Shown: positions 9,831-21,606, counted from the stretch's first letter. The stretch is 64,000 bases of DNA from Lachnoclostridium phytofermentans (GCF_000733755.1 NZ_JPOF01000003.1:558001-622000), one strand, 5' to 3'. Notes: generated from the letters alone by a model not told the origin. Numbers and translations are program-made.

Positions 9831-9851
9831 AGAAATTGCCTCCTGTTCAGC

Positions 9852-10124
9852 TTAATTTCGATAACAATCTACTTCATTACTCATTATCTCCCAATTAGGC
9901 TTAAACTTACGAGGTATTGTATGCCAAGTTAACCATTTACACTTAACACTTATTTCATTACTTTTGTTATTTGATTTCAACTTAATGAAATAACAATTAT
10001 TTTTACCCTCTATATTATGATTTATGTAAAAATAATTAATAATAAAACGATAAGGATTGCGACTGCGAGACCTATAACGGTATATTGTTTCATTCTTAGT
10101 ATTTTTCTTTTTCTTTGCTTCCAT
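9852..10124 (-). CDS. Hypothetical 90-aa ORF, probably the 3' part of a frameshifted small membrane protein
   Basis: This frame opens at an ATG with a poor ribosome site and overlaps the better-initiated 39-aa ORF (10022-10141) in another frame. Residues ~33-90 follow where the membrane helix of the other frame ends, across a T5 run. Adding one T would give a ~98-aa protein with a basic N-terminus, one helix and a ~55-aa outer domain. It ends 21 bp before the lipoprotein gene. No family recognised. Confidence 0.35.
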   Translation of the reverse strand: MEAKKKKNTKNETIYRYRSRSRNPYRFIINYFYINHNIEGKNNCYFIKLKSNNKSNEISVKCKWLTWHTIPRKFKPNWEIMSNEVDCYRN

Positions 10125-10141
10125 TCTCTTTCTGTTAACAC
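10022..10141 (-). CDS. Small single-helix membrane peptide, 39 aa, GTG start
   Basis: The GTG at 10141 has a strong AAGGAGG 8 nt upstream and its own promoter. The peptide begins MLTEREWKQRKRKILRMK and ends in a hydrophobic helix (VIGLAVAILIVLLLIIFT), so it is a type II signal-anchor. It may be a real small protein. It may instead be the anchored N-terminus of a larger exported protein truncated by a frameshift. The arrangement resembles signal anchors of Lachnospiraceae cell-wall amidases, which is only an analogy. Confidence 0.5.
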   Translation of the reverse strand: MLTEREWKQRKRKILRMKQYTVIGLAVAILIVLLLIIFT

Positions 10142-10192
10142 ATCGATATCCTCCTTAATTAATATATGAATTTATTACTTTCTTAAATCTGA

Positions 10193-10222
10193 ATTATAAT
10201 ATAACTTAATAAAACTTATCAA
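10193..10222 (-). promoter_or_regulatory. Promoter for the small peptide-lipoprotein operon
   Basis: Minus strand TTGATA (10222-10217), 18-bp spacer, TATAAT (10198-10193), ~50 nt before the GTG at 10141. Confidence 0.6.
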
Positions 10223-10395
10223 AAGATGCAAAGCAGATTCTGATATAAGGTGCGGGTTTTGCACCATCAATTTTCTTCTATTATTTCATATAAATCTTTC
10301 AATTGCAATAATAATAGACTGTATTAAAACATTTGTGATGCCATCTGCTCCATAAATCTGCATTGAGTTTCGTTTCATACAAATATTTATTTGAA

Positions 10396-10430
10396 ACAAG
10401 AAAAAGCACACTTCACGTACTTTTCCTTGT
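10396..10430 (+). repeat. Dispersed palindromic repeat, copy 1
   Basis: Starts ACAAGAAAAAGCACACTTCA and ends CTTTTCCTTGT. The ends form an imperfect inverted repeat. It lies just 3' (on the minus strand) of the guaB terminator. The rest of the gap from ~10225 to 10395 holds nothing recognised. Confidence 0.8.
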
Positions 10431-10437
10431 CATGAAT

Positions 10438-10505
10438 AAAAAAAGCATACAGGATAAATATTTTTGACAAAGCTTATTGTCAATCCTATTTTTCTGCATG
10501 CTTTT
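10438..10505 (-). terminator. guaB terminator
   Basis: Minus strand AAAAGCATGCAG (10505-10494) pairs with CTGTATGCTTTT (10452-10441) with an inner AGGAT/ATCCT stem, followed by a T run. It lies ~115 bp after the guaB stop. Confidence 0.75.
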
Positions 10506-10621
10506 CTTATTTATAACAATAAATATCTCGTTTATAAAACTCGAATTCCATTGTTTCTATGCTAAATAACAATACTAAATTTCTATGCTAAAATTATAGC
10601 CCCTATTTCTAGCAATCTTAA

Positions 10622-12106
<1,485 letters not shown>

Positions 12107-12146
12107 TTAATAATTAGGGTATCAAACGTACGTAAGTATTGTATCC

Positions 12147-12248
12147 ATTTCGAATCATCTTACTCCGTTTGCAGTAGAATAAACCATCCCGCAGGTTATA
12201 AAAAATCAGCCAAAAGATTCGAAATTACCTTGGATCTTTTGCCTGCGG
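12147..12248 (-). promoter_or_regulatory. Structured guaB leader with terminator-like hairpin
   Basis: On the minus strand an outer stem CCGCAGG (12248-12242) / CCTGCGG (12195-12189) encloses GGCAAAAGAT.../ATCTTTTGGC (12243-12209) followed by a T6 run, an intrinsic-terminator shape. The 10-nt ATTTCGAATC inside that hairpin (12225-12216) is also perfectly complementary to GATTCGAAAT at 12156-12147, so alternative folds are possible. No purine riboswitch signature was seen. Confidence 0.55.
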
Positions 12249-12266
12249 ACAATAATAATTTTCACA

Positions 12267-12295
12267 AGTATACTCATTTTTATAGATCTTGTCAA
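12267..12295 (-). promoter_or_regulatory. guaB promoter
   Basis: Minus strand TTGACA (12295-12290), 17-bp spacer, TATACT (12272-12267). This is near consensus and implies a leader of ~180 nt. Confidence 0.75.
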
Positions 12296-12426
12296 GACCT
12301 TTACAAAAACTTGATATTTTTAGTAATACATTACTGTTATAAAGTAAAAAAGTGCTGCAATATATATTTCTTCTCTTTCATAAAAGGATAACTCATGTTC
12401 TTAGAATCAGTTGTCCCAATAATCAA

Positions 12427-12461
12427 ACAAGAAAAAGCACGCTTCGAGAACTTTTCCTTGT
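12427..12461 (+). repeat. Dispersed palindromic repeat, copy 2
   Basis: Begins ACAAGAAAAAGCACGCTTCG and ends CTTTTCCTTGT. It directly follows (on the minus strand) the terminator of the gene at 12566-13075. Confidence 0.85.
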
Positions 12462-12472
12462 CATAAATAAAA

Positions 12473-12503
12473 AGATGGTAAAGTAACATCATCTTTACCA
12501 TCT
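12473..12503 (-). terminator. Terminator of the DUF6106-like gene
   Basis: AGATGGTAAAG / CTTTACCATCT stem (12503-12473 on the minus strand) followed by TTTTTATTT. Confidence 0.8.
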
Positions 12504-12565
12504 CTTAGTAATCACAATATCTATTCGTAATCACAATATAAAATTGCAATTCCTTTTTCGAAAAA

Positions 12566-13075
12566 TTAAACCTCAACTACTTTACGAGGAGCTTTTTGCT
12601 TTATACATGCAATCATCTTCTCATTTGGCTCAAATAATACCTTGTTCACTTCATTATCCTTACGAACAATAATCGCATAAACTTTAGCTTCTGGATTTTG
12701 TGAAGAGAAGTCTTTCACCTTTAATTGCTGTATATGGTTATAACTATCTAGAGAATGGGATTTTGCTGGTGCCATTATCTCAACCTTATCAAAATCAATA
12801 CGAAGAGCTGTTTTTCTCTTTGCATTACCCATAATCTTATCGAAATCTAATTGTCCATCACAAAATACATACTCATATTCTATAGAGTTCATTCTAGGGA
12901 AAAAGAATACACAAAGTACCACTAATACTGATGCTATAAAAGTAGCAATACTACCTAAAAACATTCCTCCCACAAAGAACACTACTAAAATCCCAAATAC
13001 CGCAGCAATTTGAATCATAAGCGTCGTTGCTGATTTTTTTCTTTTCACGCCAGCTTCTGCGTAAGATTCATTCAT
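12566..13075 (-). CDS. DUF6106-like membrane protein
   Basis: This 169-aa protein has a short basic N-terminus, two closely spaced membrane helices (residues ~20-38 and ~42-60), and a ~105-residue cytoplasmic domain (FDKIMGNAKRKTALRIDFDKVEIMAP, then IIVRKDNEVNKVLFEP). The layout resembles the uncharacterised Lachnospiraceae family DUF6106. That name is from memory and should be confirmed. AGGAGG lies 10 nt before the ATG. It is monocistronic. Confidence 0.6.
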   Translation of the reverse strand: MNESYAEAGVKRKKSATTLMIQIAAVFGILVVFFVGGMFLGSIATFIASVLVVLCVFFFPRMNSIEYEYVFCDGQLDFDKIMGNAKRKTALRIDFDKVEIMAPAKSHSLDSYNHIQQLKVKDFSSQNPEAKVYAIIVRKDNEVNKVLFEPNEKMIACIKQKAPRKVVEV

Positions 13076-13230
13076 ATTACCTAATCCTCCTATGTCAATT
13101 TTTCCGTATGAGTTCCCCTAAAGTATCTTACGGATAGGAGAAATCATGATTCTTGCTACATTTCATTATACTAAATTTTTTATAAAAGATAAAGAACTTT
13201 ATTATCTTTTAAGGAATTAACTAATCCTTC

Positions 13231-13266
13231 ACAGATTAGGTGTAAGTAACAGATTAGGTGTAAGTA
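13231..13266 (+). repeat. Two exact tandem copies of an 18-bp unit
   Basis: ACAGATTAGGTGTAAGTA occurs twice in a row (13231-13248, 13249-13266), in the gap between groEL and the DUF6106-like gene. Apart from this and the groEL terminator, nothing was recognised in that 400-bp gap. Confidence 0.85.
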
Positions 13267-13409
13267 ACAAATTCTGACGAAGTTACCTTTCCTTAACCCC
13301 TATGTAAAAAACAAGAACATCATTATTAAAAAGCTACCATTATAAGTATCTGCTTTTTATGAATAGATTGGATGTCCTTATCATGTGAGAGTTATTTTTA
13401 CTTAGAAAG

Positions 13410-13443
13410 GAATCCATGTGTGTTTGTATGCACACATGGATTC
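13410..13443 (-). terminator. groEL hairpin terminator
   Basis: A perfect 13-bp stem, GAATCCATGTGTG (13443-13431 on the minus strand) with its complement at 13422-13410, then CTTTCT. The T run is weak, but the hairpin lies just after the groEL stop. Confidence 0.65.
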
Positions 13444-13483
13444 TAAAATGATAAATATCGTATTTTTCTAGTTCTTAATCAAA

Positions 13484-15127
<1,644 letters not shown>

Positions 15128-15206
15128 TTAAATTTATGATAATCTGATTATTCTTTCACGTTTCATATAATTCATATTATATAATATGGATCATACCTTA
15201 TCCGTA

Positions 15207-15494
15207 CTAATCTGCTACAATAGCTACGATATCGTTTTGTTTTACTACGATAAATTCTTCTTCTTCTAATTTCACTTCTGTTCCAGCATATTTGGAATAA
15301 ATAACTTTGTCGCCAACTTTAACTTGCATGGTAACTTCTTTTCCATCTACCATTCCACCAGGGCCAACTGCAACAACCTCTGCCTGTTGTGGTTTTTCTT
15401 TTGCCTGACCAGGTAATACAATACCTGACTTTGTAGTTTCTTCTGCTACGAGTTGCTTTAATACAACCTTGTCTCCTAATGGCACTAATCTCAT
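15207..15494 (-). CDS. groES: Co-chaperonin GroES
   Basis: This 95-aa protein has the family start LVPLGDKVVLKQL, a mobile loop (ETTKSGIVLPGQAKEKP) that docks on GroEL, and the GDKVIYSKYAGTEVKL core. It caps the GroEL ring. AAAGGAGG precedes the ATG. It is first in the operon, ~35 bp downstream of the CIRCE operator. Confidence 0.98.
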   Translation of the reverse strand: MRLVPLGDKVVLKQLVAEETTKSGIVLPGQAKEKPQQAEVVAVGPGGMVDGKEVTMQVKVGDKVIYSKYAGTEVKLEEEEFIVVKQNDIVAIVAD

Positions 15495-15530
15495 ATTTAT
15501 TTCCTCCTTTAATACTGTTGATACCAGTTA

Positions 15531-15557
15531 TTAGCACTCACTCTGTTTGAGTGCTAA
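15531..15557 (-). promoter_or_regulatory. CIRCE operator (HrcA binding site)
   Basis: A perfect TTAGCACTC-N9-GAGTGCTAA just downstream of the groES promoter. Such sites bind the heat-shock repressor HrcA. hrcA itself is not in the window. Confidence 0.97.
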
Positions 15558-15568
15558 TCGTTGACTAT

Positions 15569-15597
15569 ATATTAGTAAATTTTACTTCAATGTGCAA
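15569..15597 (-). promoter_or_regulatory. groESL promoter
   Basis: Minus strand TTGCAC (15597-15592), 17-bp spacer, TAATAT (15574-15569). CIRCE begins 11 bp downstream of the -10. Confidence 0.65.
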
Positions 15598-15894
15598 CTT
15601 CTTTTTTTAATCAAAACGTTTCAAATACCCTACTTATCTAGTATATACTTTTATATTCTCTTATATTCTCACTTTTTTACACTTTTTCATATATTATACC
15701 AGTATTATTCCTATGCAAGTAGCAAATTTACTTGATATTTTCTTTTTACGATATAGTTTCTAAGAATTTACATTAAATGATTACCATGATATAATTGTTA
15801 ACATAGAACATACTTTACATACCATCAATATACGAAACACTTTTAATCTTAACTCAAGTAAAATAACAACTACATATGATTGAGAGGAAACTAC

Positions 15895-16581
15895 ATGGTT
15901 ATAAAAATAATTAAGCGCACTTTTTCCGCTATTTTTGGATTACTTTGTCTTGGCCTTATCCTAGTTACCGCTGTTGAAATACTGAGCTTTCGCGTTACAT
16001 ATGATCCAGGTGGCGTCTTTTTAGGCTTATTTAGCATCACCTTACTCTCATTGTTGTCATCATCACTTCTTTCCAGTTCTTTTGAAGAGATTCAATGGAA
16101 ACAGTATTCTATGAGAGCCGGACTATTTCTAGTCTTTGTGTTTTATTGCCTTATCCTTCTTAATCTACTATTTACAAGTAGACATAGATTTTTTGATTAT
16201 GCCCTGACTAGTAATATCACTGAACGTATTACATCAGGTACAAACTTTATACCATTTCATACATTGATAAGCTATTTTAAAAATTCTGATTCCCTCGATC
16301 CAAGGATTATAAGCACCAATATTTACGGTAATTTACTTGCATTTGCACCAATGGGATTTTTTCTGCCTGTGTTATTTCAGAAACTTAGAAAATATCTCCC
16401 CTTTGCTTGTGTTATGTTTACAATGATTATTGTAATTGAGTTAGCACAATTTATTACTAACCTAGGTATTTTAGATATCGATGATTTGATTATAAATCTT
16501 CTTGGAGCAACGATTGCTTTTTTCCTATTTCGTTTACCATTTATCAAAAAGTTCTTTCGAAAGCTTCATTGGATATCCTAA
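15895..16581 (+). CDS. VanZ-like family membrane protein
   Basis: This 228-aa protein has about five membrane helices. The C-terminal half shows the VanZ pattern: NIYGNLLAFAPMGFFLPVLF, then IELAQFITNLGILDIDDLIINLLGA. VanZ itself gives low-level teicoplanin resistance. Most homologues have no assigned role. I chose the ATG at 15895 because AGAGG lies 7 nt upstream. The TTG at 15880 is weaker. The gene stands alone and diverges from groES. Confidence 0.75.
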   Translation: MVIKIIKRTFSAIFGLLCLGLILVTAVEILSFRVTYDPGGVFLGLFSITLLSLLSSSLLSSSFEEIQWKQYSMRAGLFLVFVFYCLILLNLLFTSRHRFFDYALTSNITERITSGTNFIPFHTLISYFKNSDSLDPRIISTNIYGNLLAFAPMGFFLPVLFQKLRKYLPFACVMFTMIIVIELAQFITNLGILDIDDLIINLLGATIAFFLFRLPFIKKFFRKLHWIS

Positions 16582-16605
16582 TTAAGTTCCTTCTAATATA
16601 AAAAT

Positions 16606-16671
16606 AAGGACAAGCAAAAGTCACTTGAGTGAATCTTATTCCTCTCCTCTTGAAACTTTTTGTTTGTCCTC
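16606..16671. terminator. Bidirectional hairpin after the VanZ-like gene
   Basis: AAGGACAAGCAAAAGT pairs imperfectly with ACTTTTTGTTTGTCCT (16655-16670) and is followed by CTTTTATT on the plus strand. It sits between convergent genes. Confidence 0.65.
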
Positions 16672-16773
16672 TTTTATTATGGTTGTAGTAAATCTATATT
16701 CATAAATTTATTTCTCTGAATCATAAATTTATTATCATTAATTATCATTTATTATACTTATTTATCTTCTTAC

Positions 16774-17499
16774 TTATTTATCTTCTACAGGAACACTATT
16801 GGTCTTTCTGATTGATCTTGGAAGAGCATCTTTTGAATTCTTCCACGGTTCATTGACATAACGGTAGTCAAATTTATCCGTAAACCATTCTAAGTCATCT
16901 CTCACTCTCTTCATGTTATCTACATAAAGAGTGCCAAGTTCTGAACGAAACTCTTCTAGTGCTGCACCATTTAAGTGTTTCTCTGCCAAATCATAAAGCA
17001 TACCAAAATGCTTAGTGCAAAAACCTTTTGATGTGCGAAACTTCTTTTTAAATTCATCTTCTTTACGGTATAGATAGAAAAAAGAAGCAAGGTAAAGCTC
17101 AAACATCCCTCGTATTTTATTACATACAAAACAGGAGTGTTCTAAACTTCTAGTAAAATCGACAACAGGATGAAGTCCTTCTTTTTTCTTAAAGAATCCT
17201 CCACCAGTTGCTTGCTTTTGCTGTAGCAGCTTTTCTGTCTCTTTGATAGACCGATCCATATGTGTCTTTAGCATCAACGCTAATCCAAGACGATTCTGAT
17301 TTTCATACAGTAACTTGATATGATTGGAGCAAAAACCTGTTTGATCCGTTACCATACGAACATCGTCCTCCATGTAGCTAGGCCCCATGGTAAAATCAAT
17401 CGCATTCTTTTGTAAAGTTTCATACATCTCGCAAACAGGGCATTCACAATCTTTGTCGAATGCATCATTTACTGGTATGGTATATAATTGCTCTTTCAT
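16774..17499 (-). CDS. DUF6062-family cysteine-rich protein
   Basis: This 241-aa soluble protein has paired Cys motifs: CECPVCEMYE, GFCSNHIKLLY, HSCFVCNKIR and GFCTKHFGMLY. The repeat of CPVC...GFCxxH twice suggests two metal-binding half-domains. It contains YMEDDVRMVTDQTGFC, typical of the Firmicute family DUF6062, whose function is unknown. I chose the ATG at 17499 because GGGAG precedes it. It may be cotranscribed with the DUF2225 gene upstream, although a hairpin and a dispersed repeat lie between them. Confidence 0.65.
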   Translation of the reverse strand: MKEQLYTIPVNDAFDKDCECPVCEMYETLQKNAIDFTMGPSYMEDDVRMVTDQTGFCSNHIKLLYENQNRLGLALMLKTHMDRSIKETEKLLQQKQATGGGFFKKKEGLHPVVDFTRSLEHSCFVCNKIRGMFELYLASFFYLYRKEDEFKKKFRTSKGFCTKHFGMLYDLAEKHLNGAALEEFRSELGTLYVDNMKRVRDDLEWFTDKFDYRYVNEPWKNSKDALPRSIRKTNSVPVEDK

Positions 17500-17535
17500 A
17501 ACAGCTCCCAACTAAGTGCTTTAGCACGAATACAA

Positions 17536-17570
17536 ACAAGAAAAAGCACGCTTCACGAACTTTTCCTTGT
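17536..17570 (+). repeat. Dispersed palindromic repeat, copy 3
   Basis: ACAAGAAAAAGCACGCTTCA...CTTTTCCTTGT. It lies after a TGTTGAAAA/TTTTCAACA hairpin (~17582-17604) that ends the DUF2225 transcript. Confidence 0.85.
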
Positions 17571-17662
17571 CATAAAATAAGATGTTGAAAATTTTTTCAA
17601 CATATTCAAAATTCAGCGCTTTAGTCCCTTTTTAACAATAATTTGTTTGTCATTCAGTAATT

Positions 17663-18493
17663 CTACTTACTCATCAAATCCTTTAGCTGTCTTGCCTTTT
17701 CTTTGATACGTTCATTGGCATCTCTTGATACAATTACTTTAGAGATATAACGAAGTGAATCCTCTGTTTTTCCCGTTCTTCTTGCTAAATCAGCGAGAAG
17801 GTATGTAATGGTAGCCTCATCCATACCACACATTGGGAAATTTTCTTTTGAGTAAGCTTCTGAAAATCCTTCATAAGCTTTTGTTAAAAATTCAACTTCT
17901 TCGGCCTCTAACTGTGCTACTACTTTGTTATAGTTTGGTGTCGTAGTAGGAAGAGTTTCTCTCTTCCCACGTACTAACCAACCTGTTTTTAAACAAGTAT
18001 ATGCTCTTTCACTTAACTTTCCTCTTTTTACGATGGTGTTAACCAAAGCAAGCTTATGCTTTGTAATAGCCTCATCGTATGTTAGCATATCACCACTAGA
18101 TTTTGCCCCCTTATAAACTGTAGAAATGTTAGCCTTAATTAATTTTGCTTGCGGCGAAGTCATAAAATTAAAGAAACGATTGAGCGCTGCATAACCGCAT
18201 ACCGGACAATCCACTACGTCGTATTTTAAAGAATCGACTAACTGATATTTCGGGCGTAAATCCGTATCTGCAGATACCAACTTAACCTTTCCCGTTTTCA
18301 CAGTCTTAGATTTAAACTCATTATCACACACAGGACAAGTATAGGTCTTATCAAAGATGAAATCTGCCTCGGTAATCTGTGGCTTTTCTTCCTGCTCTGA
18401 TTTCCCCTGTTGCCCTTCATTCGCTTCATACACTTCCATGTTGGTAAGCTTTCCTAGCCCCATTGCTTCTAACCCAGAAAATAAATTGGCCAT
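17663..18493 (-). CDS. DUF2225 family zinc-ribbon-like protein
   Basis: This 276-aa protein has a low-complexity N-terminus (~1-40), then KTYTCPVCDNEFKSK at ~50 and DCPVCGYAALNRFF at ~95. The two CPxC pairs probably bind one zinc. The DTDLRPKYQ segment between them is typical of DUF2225. The C-terminal ~150 residues look like TPR-type helices. Function is unknown. AAGGAGG precedes the ATG. It starts 12 bp after glnS, so the two are probably cotranscribed. Confidence 0.8.
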   Translation of the reverse strand: MANLFSGLEAMGLGKLTNMEVYEANEGQQGKSEQEEKPQITEADFIFDKTYTCPVCDNEFKSKTVKTGKVKLVSADTDLRPKYQLVDSLKYDVVDCPVCGYAALNRFFNFMTSPQAKLIKANISTVYKGAKSSGDMLTYDEAITKHKLALVNTIVKRGKLSERAYTCLKTGWLVRGKRETLPTTTPNYNKVVAQLEAEEVEFLTKAYEGFSEAYSKENFPMCGMDEATITYLLADLARRTGKTEDSLRYISKVIVSRDANERIKEKARQLKDLMSK

Positions 18494-18505
18494 GCCATTC
18501 CCTCC

Positions 18506-20203
18506 TTATGCAGGCTTATAACTGCTCTTTAGTGACGCAATCCTGTTAAATACTAGTTTTTCCTCTGTGGAATCTTTACAGTCCACACAGAAGAATCCAT
18601 TTCTTAAGAATTGGAATCTATCAAATGCTTTTACACCCTGTACGCTTGGTTCAACGTAACACTCTCTGACTATAATAGAATTCGGGTTAAGATTAACAGA
18701 ACCATCTTCGCCATATACACCCTTTTCCTCATCTACTAGATTCTCATATAGTCTGGCTTCTGCTTTGATTGCATGCGGTGCAGATACCCAATGAATCGTA
18801 CCTTTCACTTTTCTTGCATTAAAACCAGAACCACTCTTTGTTTCCGGATCATAAGTGCAGTACACTTCCGTAACATTACCAGCTTCATCTGTCTTATAAT
18901 CGGTACAGGTTACAAAATAAGCATTCATTAGTCGAACTTCATTACCAGGGAAGAGGCGAAAATATTTCTTAGGAGGCTCTATCATGAAATCATCTCTTTC
19001 AATATAAAGCTCTCTACTAAATGGTACTTCTCGTGTACCCATCTCTTCATTTTCCTGATTATTTGCTGCCTCTAAATACTCTACTTGTCCTTCTTCATAA
19101 TTCGTAATTATTAATTTGATTGGATCTAAAACTGCCATAACACGATTTGCTTTTAACTTTAAATCTTCACGGATACAATACTCAAGCATTGCATAATCTA
19201 CAGAACTATTACTCTTTGAAACACCGCAAAGCTCCATAAACATACGAATCGATTCTGGTGTAAATCCTCTTCTTCTTAAGGCACTGATACTTACTAATCT
19301 TGGATCATCCCATCCATCTACAATACCGTCTTCTACTAATTTCTTAATATAACGCTTTCCGGTAATTACATTCGTTAAATACATCTTTGCAAACTCAATC
19401 TGTTTCGGTGGATTCTCATACTCAAGTTCACGTACTACCCAATCATAAAGTGGTCTATGGTCTTCGAACTCAAGAGTACAAATGGAATGTGTGATTCCTT
19501 CGATTGCATCCTCAATTGGATGGGCAAAGTCATACATCGGATAAATACACCAGGTATCACCTGTATTGTGATGTGTCATTCTCGCTACACGGTAAATAAC
19601 TGGATCACGCATATTGATATTTGGAGATGACATATCAATTTTCGCTCGAAGCACTTTCGAACCATCTGGGAACTCGCCGTTCTTCATTCTTTCAAATAAA
19701 TCAAGGTTCTCTTCCACGCTACGATCACGGTAAGGGCTATTCTTTCCTGGCTCTGTTAAGGTACCACGATACTCTCTTATCTCTTCTGCTGATAAATCAC
19801 AGACAAATGCTTTCCCTTTTTTGATAAGTTTCACTGCACCTTCATACATCTGCTCAAAATAATCGGAAGCGAAGAATAGGCGATCCTCAAAATCTCCACC
19901 AATCCACTTTACATCCTCAATGATAGATTCAACAAATTCTGTTTTTTCCTTGGTTGGATTCGTATCATCAAATCTTAGATTGAAGGCTCCGTCATATTTT
20001 TTAGCTAATCCACTATTTAATATAATAGATTTCGCATGTCCAATATGAAGATATCCGTTTGGTTCCGGCGGGAATCTAGTTACTACCTTTTTACAATGTC
20101 CCTCCGCTATATCTTTATCAATAATCTGCTCAATAAAGTTTTTGGAGACAACTTCTTTCTCTGCTGTCTCATTAACCTCTGGTTTATTAACATCGATGTC
20201 CAT
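18506..20203 (-). CDS. glnS: Glutaminyl-tRNA synthetase
   Basis: This 565-aa class I synthetase charges tRNA-Gln directly. The HIGH motif is present as [16 protein letters not shown], the catalytic core includes LRFDDTNP and [35 protein letters not shown], and the C-terminal anticodon-binding beta barrels are complete. The KMSKS-loop position reads [24 protein letters not shown], so the usual MSKR is TGKR, with the Lys-Arg kept. TAGGAGG precedes the ATG. DUF2225 follows in the same operon. Confidence 0.95.
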   Translation of the reverse strand: MDIDVNKPEVNETAEKEVVSKNFIEQIIDKDIAEGHCKKVVTRFPPEPNGYLHIGHAKSIILNSGLAKKYDGAFNLRFDDTNPTKEKTEFVESIIEDVKWIGGDFEDRLFFASDYFEQMYEGAVKLIKKGKAFVCDLSAEEIREYRGTLTEPGKNSPYRDRSVEENLDLFERMKNGEFPDGSKVLRAKIDMSSPNINMRDPVIYRVARMTHHNTGDTWCIYPMYDFAHPIEDAIEGITHSICTLEFEDHRPLYDWVVRELEYENPPKQIEFAKMYLTNVITGKRYIKKLVEDGIVDGWDDPRLVSISALRRRGFTPESIRMFMELCGVSKSNSSVDYAMLEYCIREDLKLKANRVMAVLDPIKLIITNYEEGQVEYLEAANNQENEEMGTREVPFSRELYIERDDFMIEPPKKYFRLFPGNEVRLMNAYFVTCTDYKTDEAGNVTEVYCTYDPETKSGSGFNARKVKGTIHWVSAPHAIKAEARLYENLVDEEKGVYGEDGSVNLNPNSIIVRECYVEPSVQGVKAFDRFQFLRNGFFCVDCKDSTEEKLVFNRIASLKSSYKPA

Positions 20204-20390
20204 GATGTTCCTCCTAAAATAATATCTCGATAATTCTGCCTTAATGGCTACTTGAATTTAAACAATCTACTTCTTATCATATCACACATCTTTCAAATAG
20301 AAAAGATAGAATCTTTTGTAGTGGTAATAATTGAGATTTATATCTGAAACTAGAATTAGTATCTTCATCATTCGTTTTTTCATGTTATAA

Positions 20391-20425
20391 ACAAGAAAAA
20401 GTACGCTTCGCGAATTTTTCCTTGA
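20391..20425 (+). repeat. Dispersed palindromic repeat, copy 4
   Basis: ACAAGAAAAAGTACGCTTCG...TTTTTCCTTGA. It follows on the minus strand the terminator of the SleB-like gene. The remaining glnS upstream region (20204-20390) has no clear promoter match. Confidence 0.8.
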
Positions 20426-20436
20426 CATGAATAAAA

Positions 20437-20475
20437 CCTCTTACCTAGCATGTTACTATCATGCCAGGTAAGAGG
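20437..20475 (-). terminator. Terminator of the SleB-like gene
   Basis: CCTCTTACCTGGCATG / CATGCTAGGTAAGAGG stem (one mismatch) followed by TTTTATT on the minus strand. Confidence 0.8.
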
Positions 20476-20582
20476 CTTCTTTACCAACTATTTTTTTCTA
20501 TTCTTTATTTTTATCTCTTCTTTATCTAATTATTAATTATATTCCTAGTTATAATTTACTATATCTAGATAGAGCAGAACTT

Positions 20583-21149
20583 CTAATAAAATCTTTCAAA
20601 AAAGATATGGTTTCCGATAATTTTATATGGAATTTTTGCTTTCACACACTTTGCTTTGGTTGAGGCTATATGGCTATTAAAGTATAGATAATCACCAATT
20701 ACATTCGTACCATTCAAAGCAGCTTTTGCAGCTTTCTTGCATTCTTCCATTACTTTTTTTTGTTCTTCACTTTTATAATTTCCGTAGGTATAAAGCTTTA
20801 AAGCTTTTTCAAATGGTGCACCCTTGGGAGTATATTTACCACTTGAAGTTAAAATATAAACTGGTTCAAACTGCCGTCCCCAACGTTTTAAATCATACAC
20901 TGCTTCTCTAATGGTTGTTACGTGGTCGAATTTGTTACTTTCCACACGGTTTAAAATAACGTTACCGACTGCAACTTTTCCTTTATAACTTTCCCATCCT
21001 GCTTCGCAATAGATGATGGCAGTTAGTAATCTTAGTTCTGAGCTGGTATAAGATTTTGTAGTACTGGCTTCTGTTTTTATCGGAGTATTTGTTACACCTG
21101 CTAACAAACAGATAATCAAGAGTAGGGTAAGTAGTTTTTTTAATTTCAT
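20583..21149 (-). CDS. SleB/CwlJ-type cell wall hydrolase
   Basis: This 188-aa secreted protein has a signal peptide (residues 1-~28). The Hydrolase_2 domain covers the rest: LLTAIIYCEAGWESYKGKVAVGNVILNRV with the likely catalytic Glu49, then a QFEPV segment. The family contains spore cortex lytic enzymes and vegetative wall hydrolases. There is no LysM or other wall-binding domain, and no germination gene (such as ypeB) beside it. AAGGAG precedes the ATG. It is monocistronic. Confidence 0.8.
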   Translation of the reverse strand: MKLKKLLTLLLIICLLAGVTNTPIKTEASTTKSYTSSELRLLTAIIYCEAGWESYKGKVAVGNVILNRVESNKFDHVTTIREAVYDLKRWGRQFEPVYILTSSGKYTPKGAPFEKALKLYTYGNYKSEEQKKVMEECKKAAKAALNGTNVIGDYLYFNSHIASTKAKCVKAKIPYKIIGNHIFFERFY

Positions 21150-21379
21150 ATCAATTCTCCTTACTTTAAACGGTAGGAAACATGGTTTCTTACCTCTTTA
21201 GAAGCACCTAAGTATGTATCTTTCCATATAATTCATCCTTTACATCAGAAAGACATTTTACATAGAACTTCATATGTTTGTAACATTTATGTAACAATTG
21301 TACCACTCTTGTAGAATATTGTCAAATCCTATAACTTCCAAAACACAGGCCTCGCTTTTTATTCCATGCCCCGTCACAA

Positions 21380-21414
21380 ACAAGAAAAAGCACGCTTCAC
21401 GAACTTTTCTTTGT
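21380..21414 (+). repeat. Dispersed palindromic repeat, copy 5 (first of a tandem pair)
   Basis: ACAAGAAAAAGCACGCTTCA...CTTTTCTTTGT, followed by TAAGAAT and then copy 6. Confidence 0.85.
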
Positions 21415-21419
21415 TAAGA

Positions 21420-21453
21420 ATAAGAAAAACACGCTTCGCGAACTTTTCCTTGT
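21420..21453 (+). repeat. Dispersed palindromic repeat, copy 6 (second of a tandem pair)
   Basis: ATAAGAAAAACACGCTTCGC...CTTTTCCTTGT, directly after copy 5 in the same orientation and next to the terminator at 21466-21532. The part of this gap from 21150 to 21379 shows nothing else clear. Confidence 0.85.
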
Positions 21454-21465
21454 TAAGAATAAAAA

Positions 21466-21532
21466 AGAAGACCAATGGTGGTGAGTCCCCTTAGAAGTTT
21501 TTCGCTCTTCTGGTCACTCCATTCGTCTTCTT
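21466..21532 (-). terminator. Terminator of the DUF4097-DUF3810 operon
   Basis: AAGAAGACGAATGGAGTGA pairs with mismatches to TCACCACCATTGGTCTTCTT, then T6 on the minus strand. Confidence 0.75.
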
Positions 21533-21606
21533 GATTCCGTCCATTCTTAATCTAATGGAGAAATTCATCCCATTAATTTTTTAGTTTTATTCCGTCTGTC
21601 TATGAT

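Noticed and set aside
15319-15537. 72-aa ORF overlapping groES on the same strand
   Set aside because: It is an out-of-frame shadow of groES with biased composition and starts in the CIRCE region. groES itself is unmistakable.
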